Of a stretch of DNA of 64,000 nt, positions 35,206 to 44,154 are shown piece by piece. This stretch comes from Streptomyces sp. NBC_01571 (GTDB lineage: Bacteria; Actinomycetota; Actinomycetes; Streptomycetales; Streptomycetaceae). The stretch covers positions 62,001 to 126,000 of the forward strand of contig NZ_JAPEPZ010000003.1 of assembly GCF_026339875.1 (NCBI RefSeq), given 5' to 3'. The notes under the pieces are model-generated. The model did not search any database. It was not told where the DNA came from and saw nothing but the letters and a program-made list of their open reading frames with translations. Positions within the stretch are counted from its first letter, which is position 1. The number at the start of each line of letters is the position of its first letter. The position numbers and the translations under genes were made by a program.

Positions 35206-38200
35206 TTATTTTCGCCAGGACAGGGGAAGGTCCGTCTGCCACCATCCTTCGACAACATCGGGGGCAGACTCCCAGTAGTACGCGATGACTGCGCCCGTGT
35301 CTTCAGCGCCTCGGGTCATGGCGCCACGACAGCTGCTGCAGGGAGGCCTCGTGCCACGGATGACCACGAACCCTCCCTCAGGTACAGGCGTGTCATTGTA
35401 GAACTCGTCGTCGCCTACAACCTTTCGTCCGTACATCGGAACGCCACCGATCATCCTGGCGATTCGATTTTCCGTATGACTGAGAGTTTCCCCACCGCGC
35501 CCCATGGACTTTTCGGAAGGCGTCTGATTACCACTCCGTATAGCGAATTGGTGGACTATATCTCCGGTCGCGTCATGAATCGTTGCGTAGGCCCAGTGAG
35601 TTGTATTGCTGGTTTCGCCTGCATTCAGATCGCAGAGGTCGACATTGTGGACCAGAATCGGCGTTCCGCCCGCCACGACATAGTACGTGTGGAGTTCCTG
35701 GACCGTGAGGTTCCAGCGGTTCGCCGTCCCCGGCGTGACGCGGGTCGTGACCACGTAGGCGTGGCCGTTGTCCGCCGTGTTGAGGGCGTCTCCGTAGGGG
35801 AGGTTGCCGGCCTGCTTCCAGCTGTGGGTGGTGTCGTCCCAGAACGGGTGGTTGGCGGTGGTGTGGAGGGTGGCGGTGTGGCCGTGCTTGTCGCGGACGG
35901 TGACGTCGAGCAGGTCCTTGTCGTGGTTGATCCAGATGTGCTGAACGGTGCGAGCGCCGTGGTGCTTGCCTGTCTTGGGGTCGGCTGCCTCGACCTTGTC
36001 TCCGGCCTTGATCTTGCCGATTGCCTTGGTCTTGCCGCCTGCCATGAGGACAGGCGTCTCGGGCGAGAAGCTGCAGCGCGTACCACCACTACTCGAACCC
36101 TTGTCCGTGGTTCCCGAGTTACCCGTGCTGGGTTCGTCCGGGGCGGCTGCTGCCTTACTTGATGCCGCGGCCTCGTCCTGGGAGCTGGCCTTCTTGGGTG
36201 CCGCCGCATTCGTGCCTGCGGAGTCCTTGCTGGATTCCTTGCCCGCGCCCGAGGCGGCAGCCGCGTCACCCGAGCCGCTGCCCGCGTCGTGCGGTGCTGC
36301 GTCGGCGGAAGCCTTCGGAGCCTCACCGGCCTCACCGGCACCGCCCGCTGAAGGTGGTGAGTCGGCTTCCTCTCCGCCTATCGGTTCGCCTCCACCGCAG
36401 CCCATGGCCATGCAGTCCGCGCCGCCGGCCAAACCGCCGACCGCTCCGACTGCTTCGCCTGCCGCCATGACGCATGCAGGGGCTGCCACCACGGTCTCAG
36501 TGCACGCGGCGACCGCTACGACCACCACCACGACCACGGCGACGACTGCGACCACGGTCGCAACTTTCTCGGCAACCGGGAGGGCCTTGTGGAAGTAGTG
36601 CCCGGCGCATCCCCAGAAACCCGAGCAGCCTCCGCTGCTGTGGTGGTGCTTCTGCTTACCACTGGACGTGGTGGTGACGCCTGCGGCCTTGTCGTTGGCT
36701 GCGGCACAATCCGATTTACACCCTCCTCCGACGCCGTCCATCATCAGCATCAGGCCGCTCGGGTCGGCGCTGCTGGCGGGGTTGTCACCGGCGTAGGTGT
36801 AGCCGCCCATCTGGTTGGGATCGCCGGGTTCGAAGACGGGGTCGGGGGTGAGGAAGCGTCCGGTGACGGGGTCGTAATTGCGGGCGCCAAGCAGGTTGAG
36901 ACCAGTGGTGGGGTCTGCGGGCTGGCCGAGGAAGCCGTGGTTTTCGTCCGGAGTGAGCCAGGATGTGGGTTTGGTGCCGCGTGGGTTGCCCCATGGGTCG
37001 TAGGCGCGGCGGGTGACAGCCAGGGTGGAGGCGTCAACGGCGGTGATGGCGGTGCCTTGGCCGTTGGCGACCTGGTATGTAACGGTGCCCGTGCTGGAGC
37101 GAGTGACGGTGGTGCCGTCGGGGCCGGTGATGTTGCGCAGGCCGGTCCAGGTCTTGGCGGAGACGTTGAGGGTGATCTGCTCGGCGCCACCGAAAAGGTA
37201 GAGGATGCGGGTCTTGTCGACGCCGTCGACAGCGGCGGTCTGCTCGAGCAGGTCGCCTTGGGCGTCGTAGAGGTACTTACTGGTGTTGGTGTGGCTGCCG
37301 GAGGTGGTGGCGACGGTGGCGGTGCGGCCCTCGGCATCGTAGGTGAAGGTCTGACCCTGGCCTGCGGGGATGGCGCCGGTGGCGGCGTTGGTCCAGGTCT
37401 GGCCGGTGCCGCTGCAGGTGGCGAGGGTCAGCTGGGTGCCGGTGGTGGCGGAGGCGGCCGGGTCGGTCAGGCACATCGCGGTGTTGGCGTTGCTGACCAG
37501 GGTGCCGGTGGTGGTTACCTTCCACTTCTGGGTGGCGTCGGTCTTGCAGGTGTCGATCACCACGAGGGTGCCGCTGGTGGTGGCGTTGCCGGTGGTGTCC
37601 AGGCACATGCCGAGGACCTTCACGGTGCCGTCGGTGCCGATCGTCCATTTCTCGCTGGTGGCCCCGTTACAGGTGTTGACCTGTACCTTCGTGCCGGCCG
37701 TGGTGGAGCCGCCCGCGTCGTCGATGCACCGCTTACCGCCGCCGGAGATGGTGAAGGAGCTGGTCAGCGGGCCAGTGGTGGTCACCTTGCGGCTGATGGT
37801 GTCGCCGGCGTTGACGTTGCCGTATGCGGGGTCGGTGTAGGTCGAGGCGATGGAGGCCGTACCGGCCGGGTTGGTGAGGGTGGCCGTTCCCGCCTGGTCG
37901 GGCAGGGTGGCGGGCACTGTGCCGTTCGCGCCGGGGTAAGTGATGGCCTGCGTGGTGTCGTTGAGGGCGTTGCCGGTGGAGTCGTGGTTGACGGTGCCGG
38001 TGCGGTCGCCGAGCTGGTCGTAGGTGTAGGTCTGCCAGTAGGGGGCCGGGCCGCCGACGGTGGTGGTCTTGATGGGGGACGTGGTGGTGGTCTGCACCCG
38101 TGCGGTGGTGCAGCCGCCGATCGCTCCGGGCGTGGTGGCGCCGGGGTCGGTGATGCCGGCCGTGTCCGTCCAGGCGTCGGTCAGCCGCTGGAAGGAGTCG

Positions 38201-41200
38201 TAGGTGAAGCATTGGGTGTCGTGGGTGGTGTTGTCCTGCAGGTCGTCGATCGCGGTGAGTTCGCCGGCCTGGTTGTAGCGCAGGTTGGTGACGTCCAGAG
38301 CGGTCGTGGAGGTCTGCAGCATGCTGCTGGTCTGCGTGACGCGTCCGGTGGTGGCGTCGTACTGGGCGAAGGTCGCCAGTTCTTTGCCGGTGTGGCCGTA
38401 GTTTGCCTGCAGTACGCGTCCGAACGCGTCGTGGACTGCGGTGTCGAGGTAGGCGGGGGTGTTGGCGGAGTTGATGAACCCGCCGATGCCGTCGAGGTTG
38501 CCCTGCTGGGTGTAGCCGTAGTCGATGTCCTCGGCCGGCAGGTTGCCGTCGGCCTGGAAGTGTGTGGTGGACAGGAGTCCGGCGGTGTCGGTGTAGCGGT
38601 TGGTGGTGGTGTAGGTGACGCTGCCGGAGGTGGGTGCGCTGGTCTGCCCTGCGGCGGCGAAGCCGTCGGACGACGGGATGGTCAGTGTGGTGCCCAGCGG
38701 CTGGTAGGCCGTGTTGTAGTCGGTGACGGCCTGGGTGTAGGCGGTTCCTGAGGCGCCGCCGACGTAGCGGGTGGCGGAGGTCGGGTAGCCCTTCTCCAGC
38801 GTGTCGTACACGTGGGAGACCAGCAGCTTGGACTGGTCAGGGGTGGAGGACCACGGAGCGGCGTACTCAGCGGTGGGGCGGTTGTCCCAGTCGTAGGTGA
38901 AGGACATCGCCTGGCCGCGGGAGTCGGTGGTCTGCAGCAGGTTGCCGGCGACGTCGTACTTGTCGAACGTGGTCTTGCCGGTGTTCGGGTCGGTCTGGGT
39001 CAGCTTCTGGCCGAGCAGGTTGTAGGTGTAGGACCAGGTGTTGCCCGCGTTGTCCTTGATCGTGTCGACCTGGCCGGCGGAGGTGTAGGTGTACTTCGTC
39101 GTGGCGTCTGCTGCCGCGGCGGCGCCTGCCGTGCCTTGCTTCCACAGCAGGGTGGTGCCGTTGGAGGCGACGACGGCTGCGGTGGAGTCGTTGCGTACCT
39201 GGAAGGTGGCGCCGGTGGTCGCGGTCAGGCCGGTGGTCCACACCTGGGCCGCGGCCGTGGTGTAGACGACCAGGTTCCCGTCGGTGCCGAATTTCGCCCA
39301 GGCGCCGGCGTGGCCGGAGGTGCCGGAGGACCAGATGGTGGCGCCGGTCGCCAGGGCGGACAGTACGAGGTTGCCGTCGGACTGCATCGTCAGGCGCACG
39401 CTGTCGGAGGTCAGCGACGTGCCCGAGGGGATGACCGAGCCGCCCGTCAGGGTGACGGTGGAGCCGGTGTTCTTCACGACCGTGCTGGTGGTCTGGCCGA
39501 TGGCGTTGGTGAAGGAGGCGGTGGAGCGGCCTCCGGCCGGTGCTGTGGTGTCGACCTCGTCGGCGCCTGGGTAGCCGCTGGAGGTGTGCCACTGCTCGAC
39601 GGCCTGGTGCCAGAGGGTCTCCTTCAGTGGCCGGCCCTCACCGTCATAGGTGGTGGTGGTCTCCGAGGGGATCTGGTTCTCGTTCGCCGCGTACAGCGTG
39701 GTCGAGGGGAAGGTGGTCGGCTCCGAGTACGGCGCGTAGGAGGCGACCTGCCAACCGTGTGAGTCGTAGAAGGTGTCGGAGATGACCCGGCCTGAGTTGG
39801 AGTCGCCCATGGCGGTGGCCTGGGTCTGCCGGGGCTGGAGCATGCCGTCGTAGATCGAGACCGACGTCGCGTACGTGCCGTCGTCCCGCAGGGACTTCGT
39901 GGTGACCGACGTCGGTGCGCCCGGCTGAGTGATCGTGTCTCCCGGTGCGGGGATGGCGCCGGGGTTGATGGAGTAGGTGAAGGTGCGGTCCGCGCTCTGC
40001 CCGGATGCCTTGTCCCGGCCGGGCAGCCACACCGCGGTGCGCCGGCCGAGCGCGTCGTAGGTCGTGTCGGTCTTGCGGCCGTTGGCGTCGACGCTCTCCA
40101 GCGTGGCGCCGCGCAGGGCGTCGAGCGTGGAGGTGACCTTCCAGCCCTTGCTGTTTGTGGAGGTCTCGCTGAGGGCGTTGGTGTTTCCGCCCGCGTTGCT
40201 CCAGGCAGGGCTGAAGTCGGTGTGTGTTTTCTGTCCGGTGGCGTCGTAGGAGTCGGTGACCCGGCCGGCGCCGTCGTAGTCCATGGCGGAGGTGGTCAGC
40301 CAGTTCTCCGTCGCGCCGGTGAAGGTGGTAGCCGTCTGCGTGGCGGTCGACTCGCCGGAGGCGGAGACCGTTCCGAAGGTGCCCAGCCCGCTGGGGGTAC
40401 CGTCGCCGAGGTAGTAGATCTTCTTGTCCGTCAGCAGGCTGCTCGCGCTCGCCGCGGTGGAGCAGTCACCCGCGACCGAGGTGACCCGGTCGGGGTAGGA
40501 CAGCATCATCGTGTTCGACGATGGCGGGTCGGCGTAGGTCGTGGTGGCGCACTTCTCCTGTTTGGGGTCGACGCCGTCGCCGTGCGCATTGACGGTGGAC
40601 AGCCGTCCCTGGCTGTCGTAGGTGGTGTCGTTCTTGGTGTGCCGCCAGGTGCCGTTGGCGAGGAGCTCGTACTGCAGGGAGCTGCTGGCCTTGATGCGGT
40701 GTGCGGTGAGGTCGGGCAGGGTAGAGGCGTCGGGCTTGGTCCCGCCGGGGTTGTCGTCCTGGGTCCATGCCGTCCAGGGTGTCTGGGCGGAGGAGGCAGT
40801 GGTGGTGAAGGTGAACGGGCCGTTGATGCTGACCGCGTCGGCCTTGCCGCCGGCCTGCGTGTAGCTGGTGTCCTGGAAGTCGGTGCCGGCGAGTTGGTCG
40901 GCGTCGGTGACGCTCAGGACGGTGTTGCCATCGACCTTGGCGTCGACGGTGACGGAGCGGCGGGTGCCGTCGGCCTGGTAGTCGCCGTCCATGCCCTGTA
41001 GATAGGTGGTGGTCTGCTGGGTGACGGGTTCCGGGGCCTGCCCGGTCTGGACGGTGACGGTGCGGAAGCCGCGGAACTGGTCCCAGGTGCGGTACTGGTC
41101 GTCGGTGAGTGCGTCGTCGTCGCGGTGCCAGGCCGGACCTGCGTAGCTGTAGTGGGATATTTGGGCTTCGGAGCCGGCCGGATTGTTCTGGGCGTCCGGC

Positions 41201-43902
41201 TTGTACTGGCCGGCGATCGTCAGGTCGGACGTGACGACGCTGTCGACTGTGACCTTGTTGAACCAGTCGGCGATCGGTTTCGAGGCGCCGGGCACGTTCC
41301 AGTAGGCGGGGTAGCAGGACTCGGTGTTGCTGTCGGCGTGAGCGATCGACAGTGTCTTGCCAGCGCAGGGGGCCGAGTTGTACTCGACCGCGATCGATTC
41401 GCCGGTCTCCGTCTGGATGCTGGAGATCCTCGGCCGGTATAGCGGGGGTGCGGACGGGGAGTCGTCGTTGACGCGGTTGTCGATCTCGGTGCCGGTGAAC
41501 GACACCTGGTTCAGCGCGATATCGCTGTTGCCGTTGTCGTAGGTGCCCTTGCCGGTGTGGCGGAGGGACTGCAGCCACATCACGGCCTGCAGCATTCCGG
41601 CGTCCTTGGGGTCTACCGTGGTGCCGGTGACCGGGTCGACGGTGCCGCCCGCGTCCGAGTAGACCTGGCCCAGTTTGTAGTTGTCGACCACGGTGAGCTG
41701 GTCGGTGGCCTTCACATGGATCTTGGTGGTGATGGAGTCCAGGCGGGTCGTGGTCCAGAAACTGGGTCCGGCGGTGATGCACACGTCGTCGGGGACGGTG
41801 GTCGCGCCGTCGGGCAGTTTGGTCTTGTCGGTGGAGTCGCAGTGCAGGTCCCACGGCACGTCCGGCCAGTGGGTGGCGGTGCTGTCCTTGAGGTTGTCGG
41901 CCGAGCAGTCGGTGAACGTGCTGGTCGTCTGGCAGCGTTGGGCCAGCCCGAAGTCCACCTCGGCGGCCGGGGTGCGGCCGGCCTGTTCGTCGTCCAGCGT
42001 GTAGCCGTACGAGATCAACGTCAGCGCGCCGCCGCGGGTGTAGGAGGTGAGGGTGCCGGTGTCGTCCGGGTCGTCGGTCGCAGACGCCTGGCCGCCGCCG
42101 AGGTCGTAGTAGTTGGACTCGGTGGTGTAGTCGTAGCGCTGCACGAACCCGTCCGGCGCCACGACGAAGTCGAGGTTCCAGCGCCACCCTTCGGGCTTGT
42201 CGCACTGCGACGCCTTGCCCTTGGCGTCGTCGTGGCAGGGATCTGTGGAGCGCGGGTGCAGGACAGGGACACCCCAGGCGGAGTGAGTGGAGGCATCGGC
42301 TGGATCGGCAGGCACGGTGGTGCTGGTGCCGGGGTCCTTCGGCGAGTGGTCGGCACCGAAGTACGCGGCCGTGCCGTCCGTGGTCAGCACCCGGTAGTAG
42401 ACGCCGTCGTGCAGCCCGTTGGCCGCACCGGACAGTTCCTGCACGACCGTGCCGTCGTCACCCTGGATGCGCCACTGGCGGATCTCACCGGCCACGCTCG
42501 AGTCGACGCCGTCGGGCACCAGGACACCGGAGTGGGAGCCGAAGGAGAGCGTGGCGTTGTCCCCGCCCCAGCATTCGTCCGCCGAGCCCTTGACGAGCTT
42601 CTTGCCGTCGGAGTCGAGCAGCGAGCTGCAGCTACGGTAGCGCCGCTCGACATAACCGACCTGGTAGCTCCAGCCGTCGCCGACCCAAGAGGCCTGGGAG
42701 TTGCGGGCCGTGGTCTCCCCGTCGACGGACTGGGAGTCGTAACCCAGGCCCACGGAAGGCGCGTTGCCGCCGATCGCAGCGGGCACGGAGATCGGGTAGG
42801 AGTACGTGAAGGAGCCGGTGGCCGACGCCTGCCAGGTACCGGCGGCCGACAGCTGCGTCGCCCCGTAGTCACCTTGTGAGCCGGAAGTGCCGGAAGTCAC
42901 GGCAAGCGCCGTGGTGCCGGCGGCGCCGACGGCGCTCAGCGGTGCGGTGCGCTCCGACATCGCCTGCGGCCCGTTCGCGCTCTCGGACGGCTCAGCAGGT
43001 GCGGTGCTCTGGTCAGGCTTCGGGGATACCGTACCGGTGGTCGGCTTGGCGGTGTCGGTGGTGGCGTTCGGCGGCTGCGAGGGGCTGGCGCTCGCGGTCG
43101 GCGTCGAACTGGCCGTGTTGCCGGTCGGCTCGGGATCAGCCGTTGCGTCGTCGCCGGACGCGGAGGCCATGGTGACGGTCGCCGTCAGCTGCTCGGCGGA
43201 GGCCCGGTTGGTGAACTTCAGCGGGGTGGCCTTCCGGCACCCCGCCTTCTGCGGGGTGGTCAGCGCGCAGCCGGGCAGCTGCACCAGCTGCAGCCGGGAG
43301 CCGTAACCGCCGCCATACTGGCGGGCGATCGCCGAGTAGTCGATGACCACCTTGACCTGGCCGCGTGCGGACGTCGTGCTGGAGGGGGTGATGGCCAGGA
43401 GCATGCCGTTGGCGCCGGTGCGCAGTGTCTGGGTGTGTGATGCGGTCTGCACGCGGACGGAGTCGACCTCGTGCTTCGTGTCGGCGGGCGCCACCCAGAC
43501 GGGCAGTGAACCGGCCTTGACCGGCTTGGACTTGGTCTGGGGGCTGAGGTCGACGACGGCGGTGCCGGCCTTGGGCCAGTGGGCTGCTTGCGCCTGGTAC
43601 GTGCCCAGCGCCTTGTAGCCCTTAGGGTGTTTGGACGTCTTGGGCTGCAGGAGGTGCGCTCCTACGGCTTTGGTGGCGGGAAGCGTCTTGGGCCGCCACA
43701 CCTTGCCGTCGAAGGAAAAGCCGCCGTGGTGGCCGAAGCCGTCGTCGGAATGGCCGGCGAGGAAGCCCGGCATACCGAATCCCGAGGCGATCGCCACCGG
43801 TAGCAGCAGTGAGAACAGAGCCACCGGAATGGTCCACAGTCCCAGCCCGCCGAGGAATCTCCGGTGCCACGTGCCCGCGAACCAGCGCCGTCTGCCACTC
43901 AC
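35206..43902 (-). CDS. Giant RHS/YD polymorphic toxin, Hint plus deaminase-fold C-terminus
   Basis: GTG 43902 follows GGGGG at 7 nt (ATG 43944 is open but has no ribosome site); 2,898 aa. Order: membrane/signal segment (LWTIPVALFSLLLPVAIASGF); Thr/Pro/Ser linker; SpvB/RHS beta-cage region with YD repeats; bulb-type lectin-like insert ~1484-1581 (VRLTMQSDGNLVL...TIWSSGT); ricin-type lectin insert ~2044-2174 (three KRCID/GMCLD/AMCLT and QKW units); RHS core DPVTGRFLTPDP (~2340); membrane segment ~2450-2470; Hint domain Cys2610 to His-Asn2753; toxin domain 2754-2898. The toxin shows H2809-x-E2811 (SHTEN) and P-C2855-x-x-C2858 (PPCSSCRGAM), the zinc/catalytic set of nucleic-acid deaminases, most like Pput_2613-type toxins. 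It is probably released by Hint cleavage and delivered to competitor cells; the delivery route is unknown. Confidence 0.85.
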   Translation of the reverse strand: MSGRRRWFAGTWHRRFLGGLGLWTIPVALFSLLLPVAIASGFGMPGFLAGHSDDGFGHHGGFSFDGKVWRPKTLPATKAVGAHLLQPKTSKHPKGYKALGTYQAQAAHWPKAGTAVVDLSPQTKSKPVKAGSLPVWVAPADTKHEVDSVRVQTASHTQTLRTGANGMLLAITPSSTTSARGQVKVVIDYSAIARQYGGGYGSRLQLVQLPGCALTTPQKAGCRKATPLKFTNRASAEQLTATVTMASASGDDATADPEPTGNTASSTPTASASPSQPPNATTDTAKPTTGTVSPKPDQSTAPAEPSESANGPQAMSERTAPLSAVGAAGTTALAVTSGTSGSQGDYGATQLSAAGTWQASATGSFTYSYPISVPAAIGGNAPSVGLGYDSQSVDGETTARNSQASWVGDGWSYQVGYVERRYRSCSSLLDSDGKKLVKGSADECWGGDNATLSFGSHSGVLVPDGVDSSVAGEIRQWRIQGDDGTVVQELSGAANGLHDGVYYRVLTTDGTAAYFGADHSPKDPGTSTTVPADPADASTHSAWGVPVLHPRSTDPCHDDAKGKASQCDKPEGWRWNLDFVVAPDGFVQRYDYTTESNYYDLGGGQASATDDPDDTGTLTSYTRGGALTLISYGYTLDDEQAGRTPAAEVDFGLAQRCQTTSTFTDCSADNLKDSTATHWPDVPWDLHCDSTDKTKLPDGATTVPDDVCITAGPSFWTTTRLDSITTKIHVKATDQLTVVDNYKLGQVYSDAGGTVDPVTGTTVDPKDAGMLQAVMWLQSLRHTGKGTYDNGNSDIALNQVSFTGTEIDNRVNDDSPSAPPLYRPRISSIQTETGESIAVEYNSAPCAGKTLSIAHADSNTESCYPAYWNVPGASKPIADWFNKVTVDSVVTSDLTIAGQYKPDAQNNPAGSEAQISHYSYAGPAWHRDDDALTDDQYRTWDQFRGFRTVTVQTGQAPEPVTQQTTTYLQGMDGDYQADGTRRSVTVDAKVDGNTVLSVTDADQLAGTDFQDTSYTQAGGKADAVSINGPFTFTTTASSAQTPWTAWTQDDNPGGTKPDASTLPDLTAHRIKASSSLQYELLANGTWRHTKNDTTYDSQGRLSTVNAHGDGVDPKQEKCATTTYADPPSSNTMMLSYPDRVTSVAGDCSTAASASSLLTDKKIYYLGDGTPSGLGTFGTVSASGESTATQTATTFTGATENWLTTSAMDYDGAGRVTDSYDATGQKTHTDFSPAWSNAGGNTNALSETSTNSKGWKVTSTLDALRGATLESVDANGRKTDTTYDALGRRTAVWLPGRDKASGQSADRTFTYSINPGAIPAPGDTITQPGAPTSVTTKSLRDDGTYATSVSIYDGMLQPRQTQATAMGDSNSGRVISDTFYDSHGWQVASYAPYSEPTTFPSTTLYAANENQIPSETTTTYDGEGRPLKETLWHQAVEQWHTSSGYPGADEVDTTAPAGGRSTASFTNAIGQTTSTVVKNTGSTVTLTGGSVIPSGTSLTSDSVRLTMQSDGNLVLSALATGATIWSSGTSGHAGAWAKFGTDGNLVVYTTAAAQVWTTGLTATTGATFQVRNDSTAAVVASNGTTLLWKQGTAGAAAAADATTKYTYTSAGQVDTIKDNAGNTWSYTYNLLGQKLTQTDPNTGKTTFDKYDVAGNLLQTTDSRGQAMSFTYDWDNRPTAEYAAPWSSTPDQSKLLVSHVYDTLEKGYPTSATRYVGGASGTAYTQAVTDYNTAYQPLGTTLTIPSSDGFAAAGQTSAPTSGSVTYTTTNRYTDTAGLLSTTHFQADGNLPAEDIDYGYTQQGNLDGIGGFINSANTPAYLDTAVHDAFGRVLQANYGHTGKELATFAQYDATTGRVTQTSSMLQTSTTALDVTNLRYNQAGELTAIDDLQDNTTHDTQCFTYDSFQRLTDAWTDTAGITDPGATTPGAIGGCTTARVQTTTTSPIKTTTVGGPAPYWQTYTYDQLGDRTGTVNHDSTGNALNDTTQAITYPGANGTVPATLPDQAGTATLTNPAGTASIASTYTDPAYGNVNAGDTISRKVTTTGPLTSSFTISGGGKRCIDDAGGSTTAGTKVQVNTCNGATSEKWTIGTDGTVKVLGMCLDTTGNATTSGTLVVIDTCKTDATQKWKVTTTGTLVSNANTAMCLTDPAASATTGTQLTLATCSGTGQTWTNAATGAIPAGQGQTFTYDAEGRTATVATTSGSHTNTSKYLYDAQGDLLEQTAAVDGVDKTRILYLFGGAEQITLNVSAKTWTGLRNITGPDGTTVTRSSTGTVTYQVANGQGTAITAVDASTLAVTRRAYDPWGNPRGTKPTSWLTPDENHGFLGQPADPTTGLNLLGARNYDPVTGRFLTPDPVFEPGDPNQMGGYTYAGDNPASSADPSGLMLMMDGVGGGCKSDCAAANDKAAGVTTTSSGKQKHHHSSGGCSGFWGCAGHYFHKALPVAEKVATVVAVVAVVVVVVVAVAACTETVVAAPACVMAAGEAVGAVGGLAGGADCMAMGCGGGEPIGGEEADSPPSAGGAGEAGEAPKASADAAPHDAGSGSGDAAAASGAGKESSKDSAGTNAAAPKKASSQDEAAASSKAAAAPDEPSTGNSGTTDKGSSSGGTRCSFSPETPVLMAGGKTKAIGKIKAGDKVEAADPKTGKHHGARTVQHIWINHDKDLLDVTVRDKHGHTATLHTTANHPFWDDTTHSWKQAGNLPYGDALNTADNGHAYVVTTRVTPGTANRWNLTVQELHTYYVVAGGTPILVHNVDLCDLNAGETSNTTHWAYATIHDATGDIVHQFAIRSGNQTPSEKSMGRGGETLSHTENRIARMIGGVPMYGRKVVGDDEFYNDTPVPEGGFVVIRGTRPPCSSCRGAMTRGAEDTGAVIAYYWESAPDVVEGWWQTDLPLSWRK

Positions 43903-44019
43903 GTGTAAACCCCCAACAGGACGCCCCTCTTGGGGGGTCGTCATTTACAGCTAGACCACAGGTGAGTGATCGTGTGGAGGCTAGGTACGGCCATGATCGC
44001 CACTCAAGACCCTTTGCCA

Positions 44020-44031
44020 TTTCCATGGAAA
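44020..44031. promoter_or_regulatory. Palindrome in the toxin/LamG divergent promoter region
   Basis: TTTCCATGGAAA is a perfect 12-bp palindrome in the 252-nt space between the two divergent start codons. It could be an operator; no regulator gene is adjacent. Confidence 0.35.
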
Positions 44032-44154
44032 GGCCATGCATGTTCATGACGGATCCTGTGTAGGTTCTGTGTCGAAATTGATCACTTCACAGACCTCTGT
44101 GGCAATCGGGCTTCCCCCCACCCCGCTGCCCGCGAACCGAAGGAAGCCCGCCCG

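Noticed and set aside
36589..38751. 720-aa plus-strand open frame (and other long frames opposite the RHS gene, e.g. 41557-42879)
   Set aside because: It lies fully antisense to the RHS gene, is Gly/Val-rich without motifs, and follows from high G+C at third positions of the real gene.
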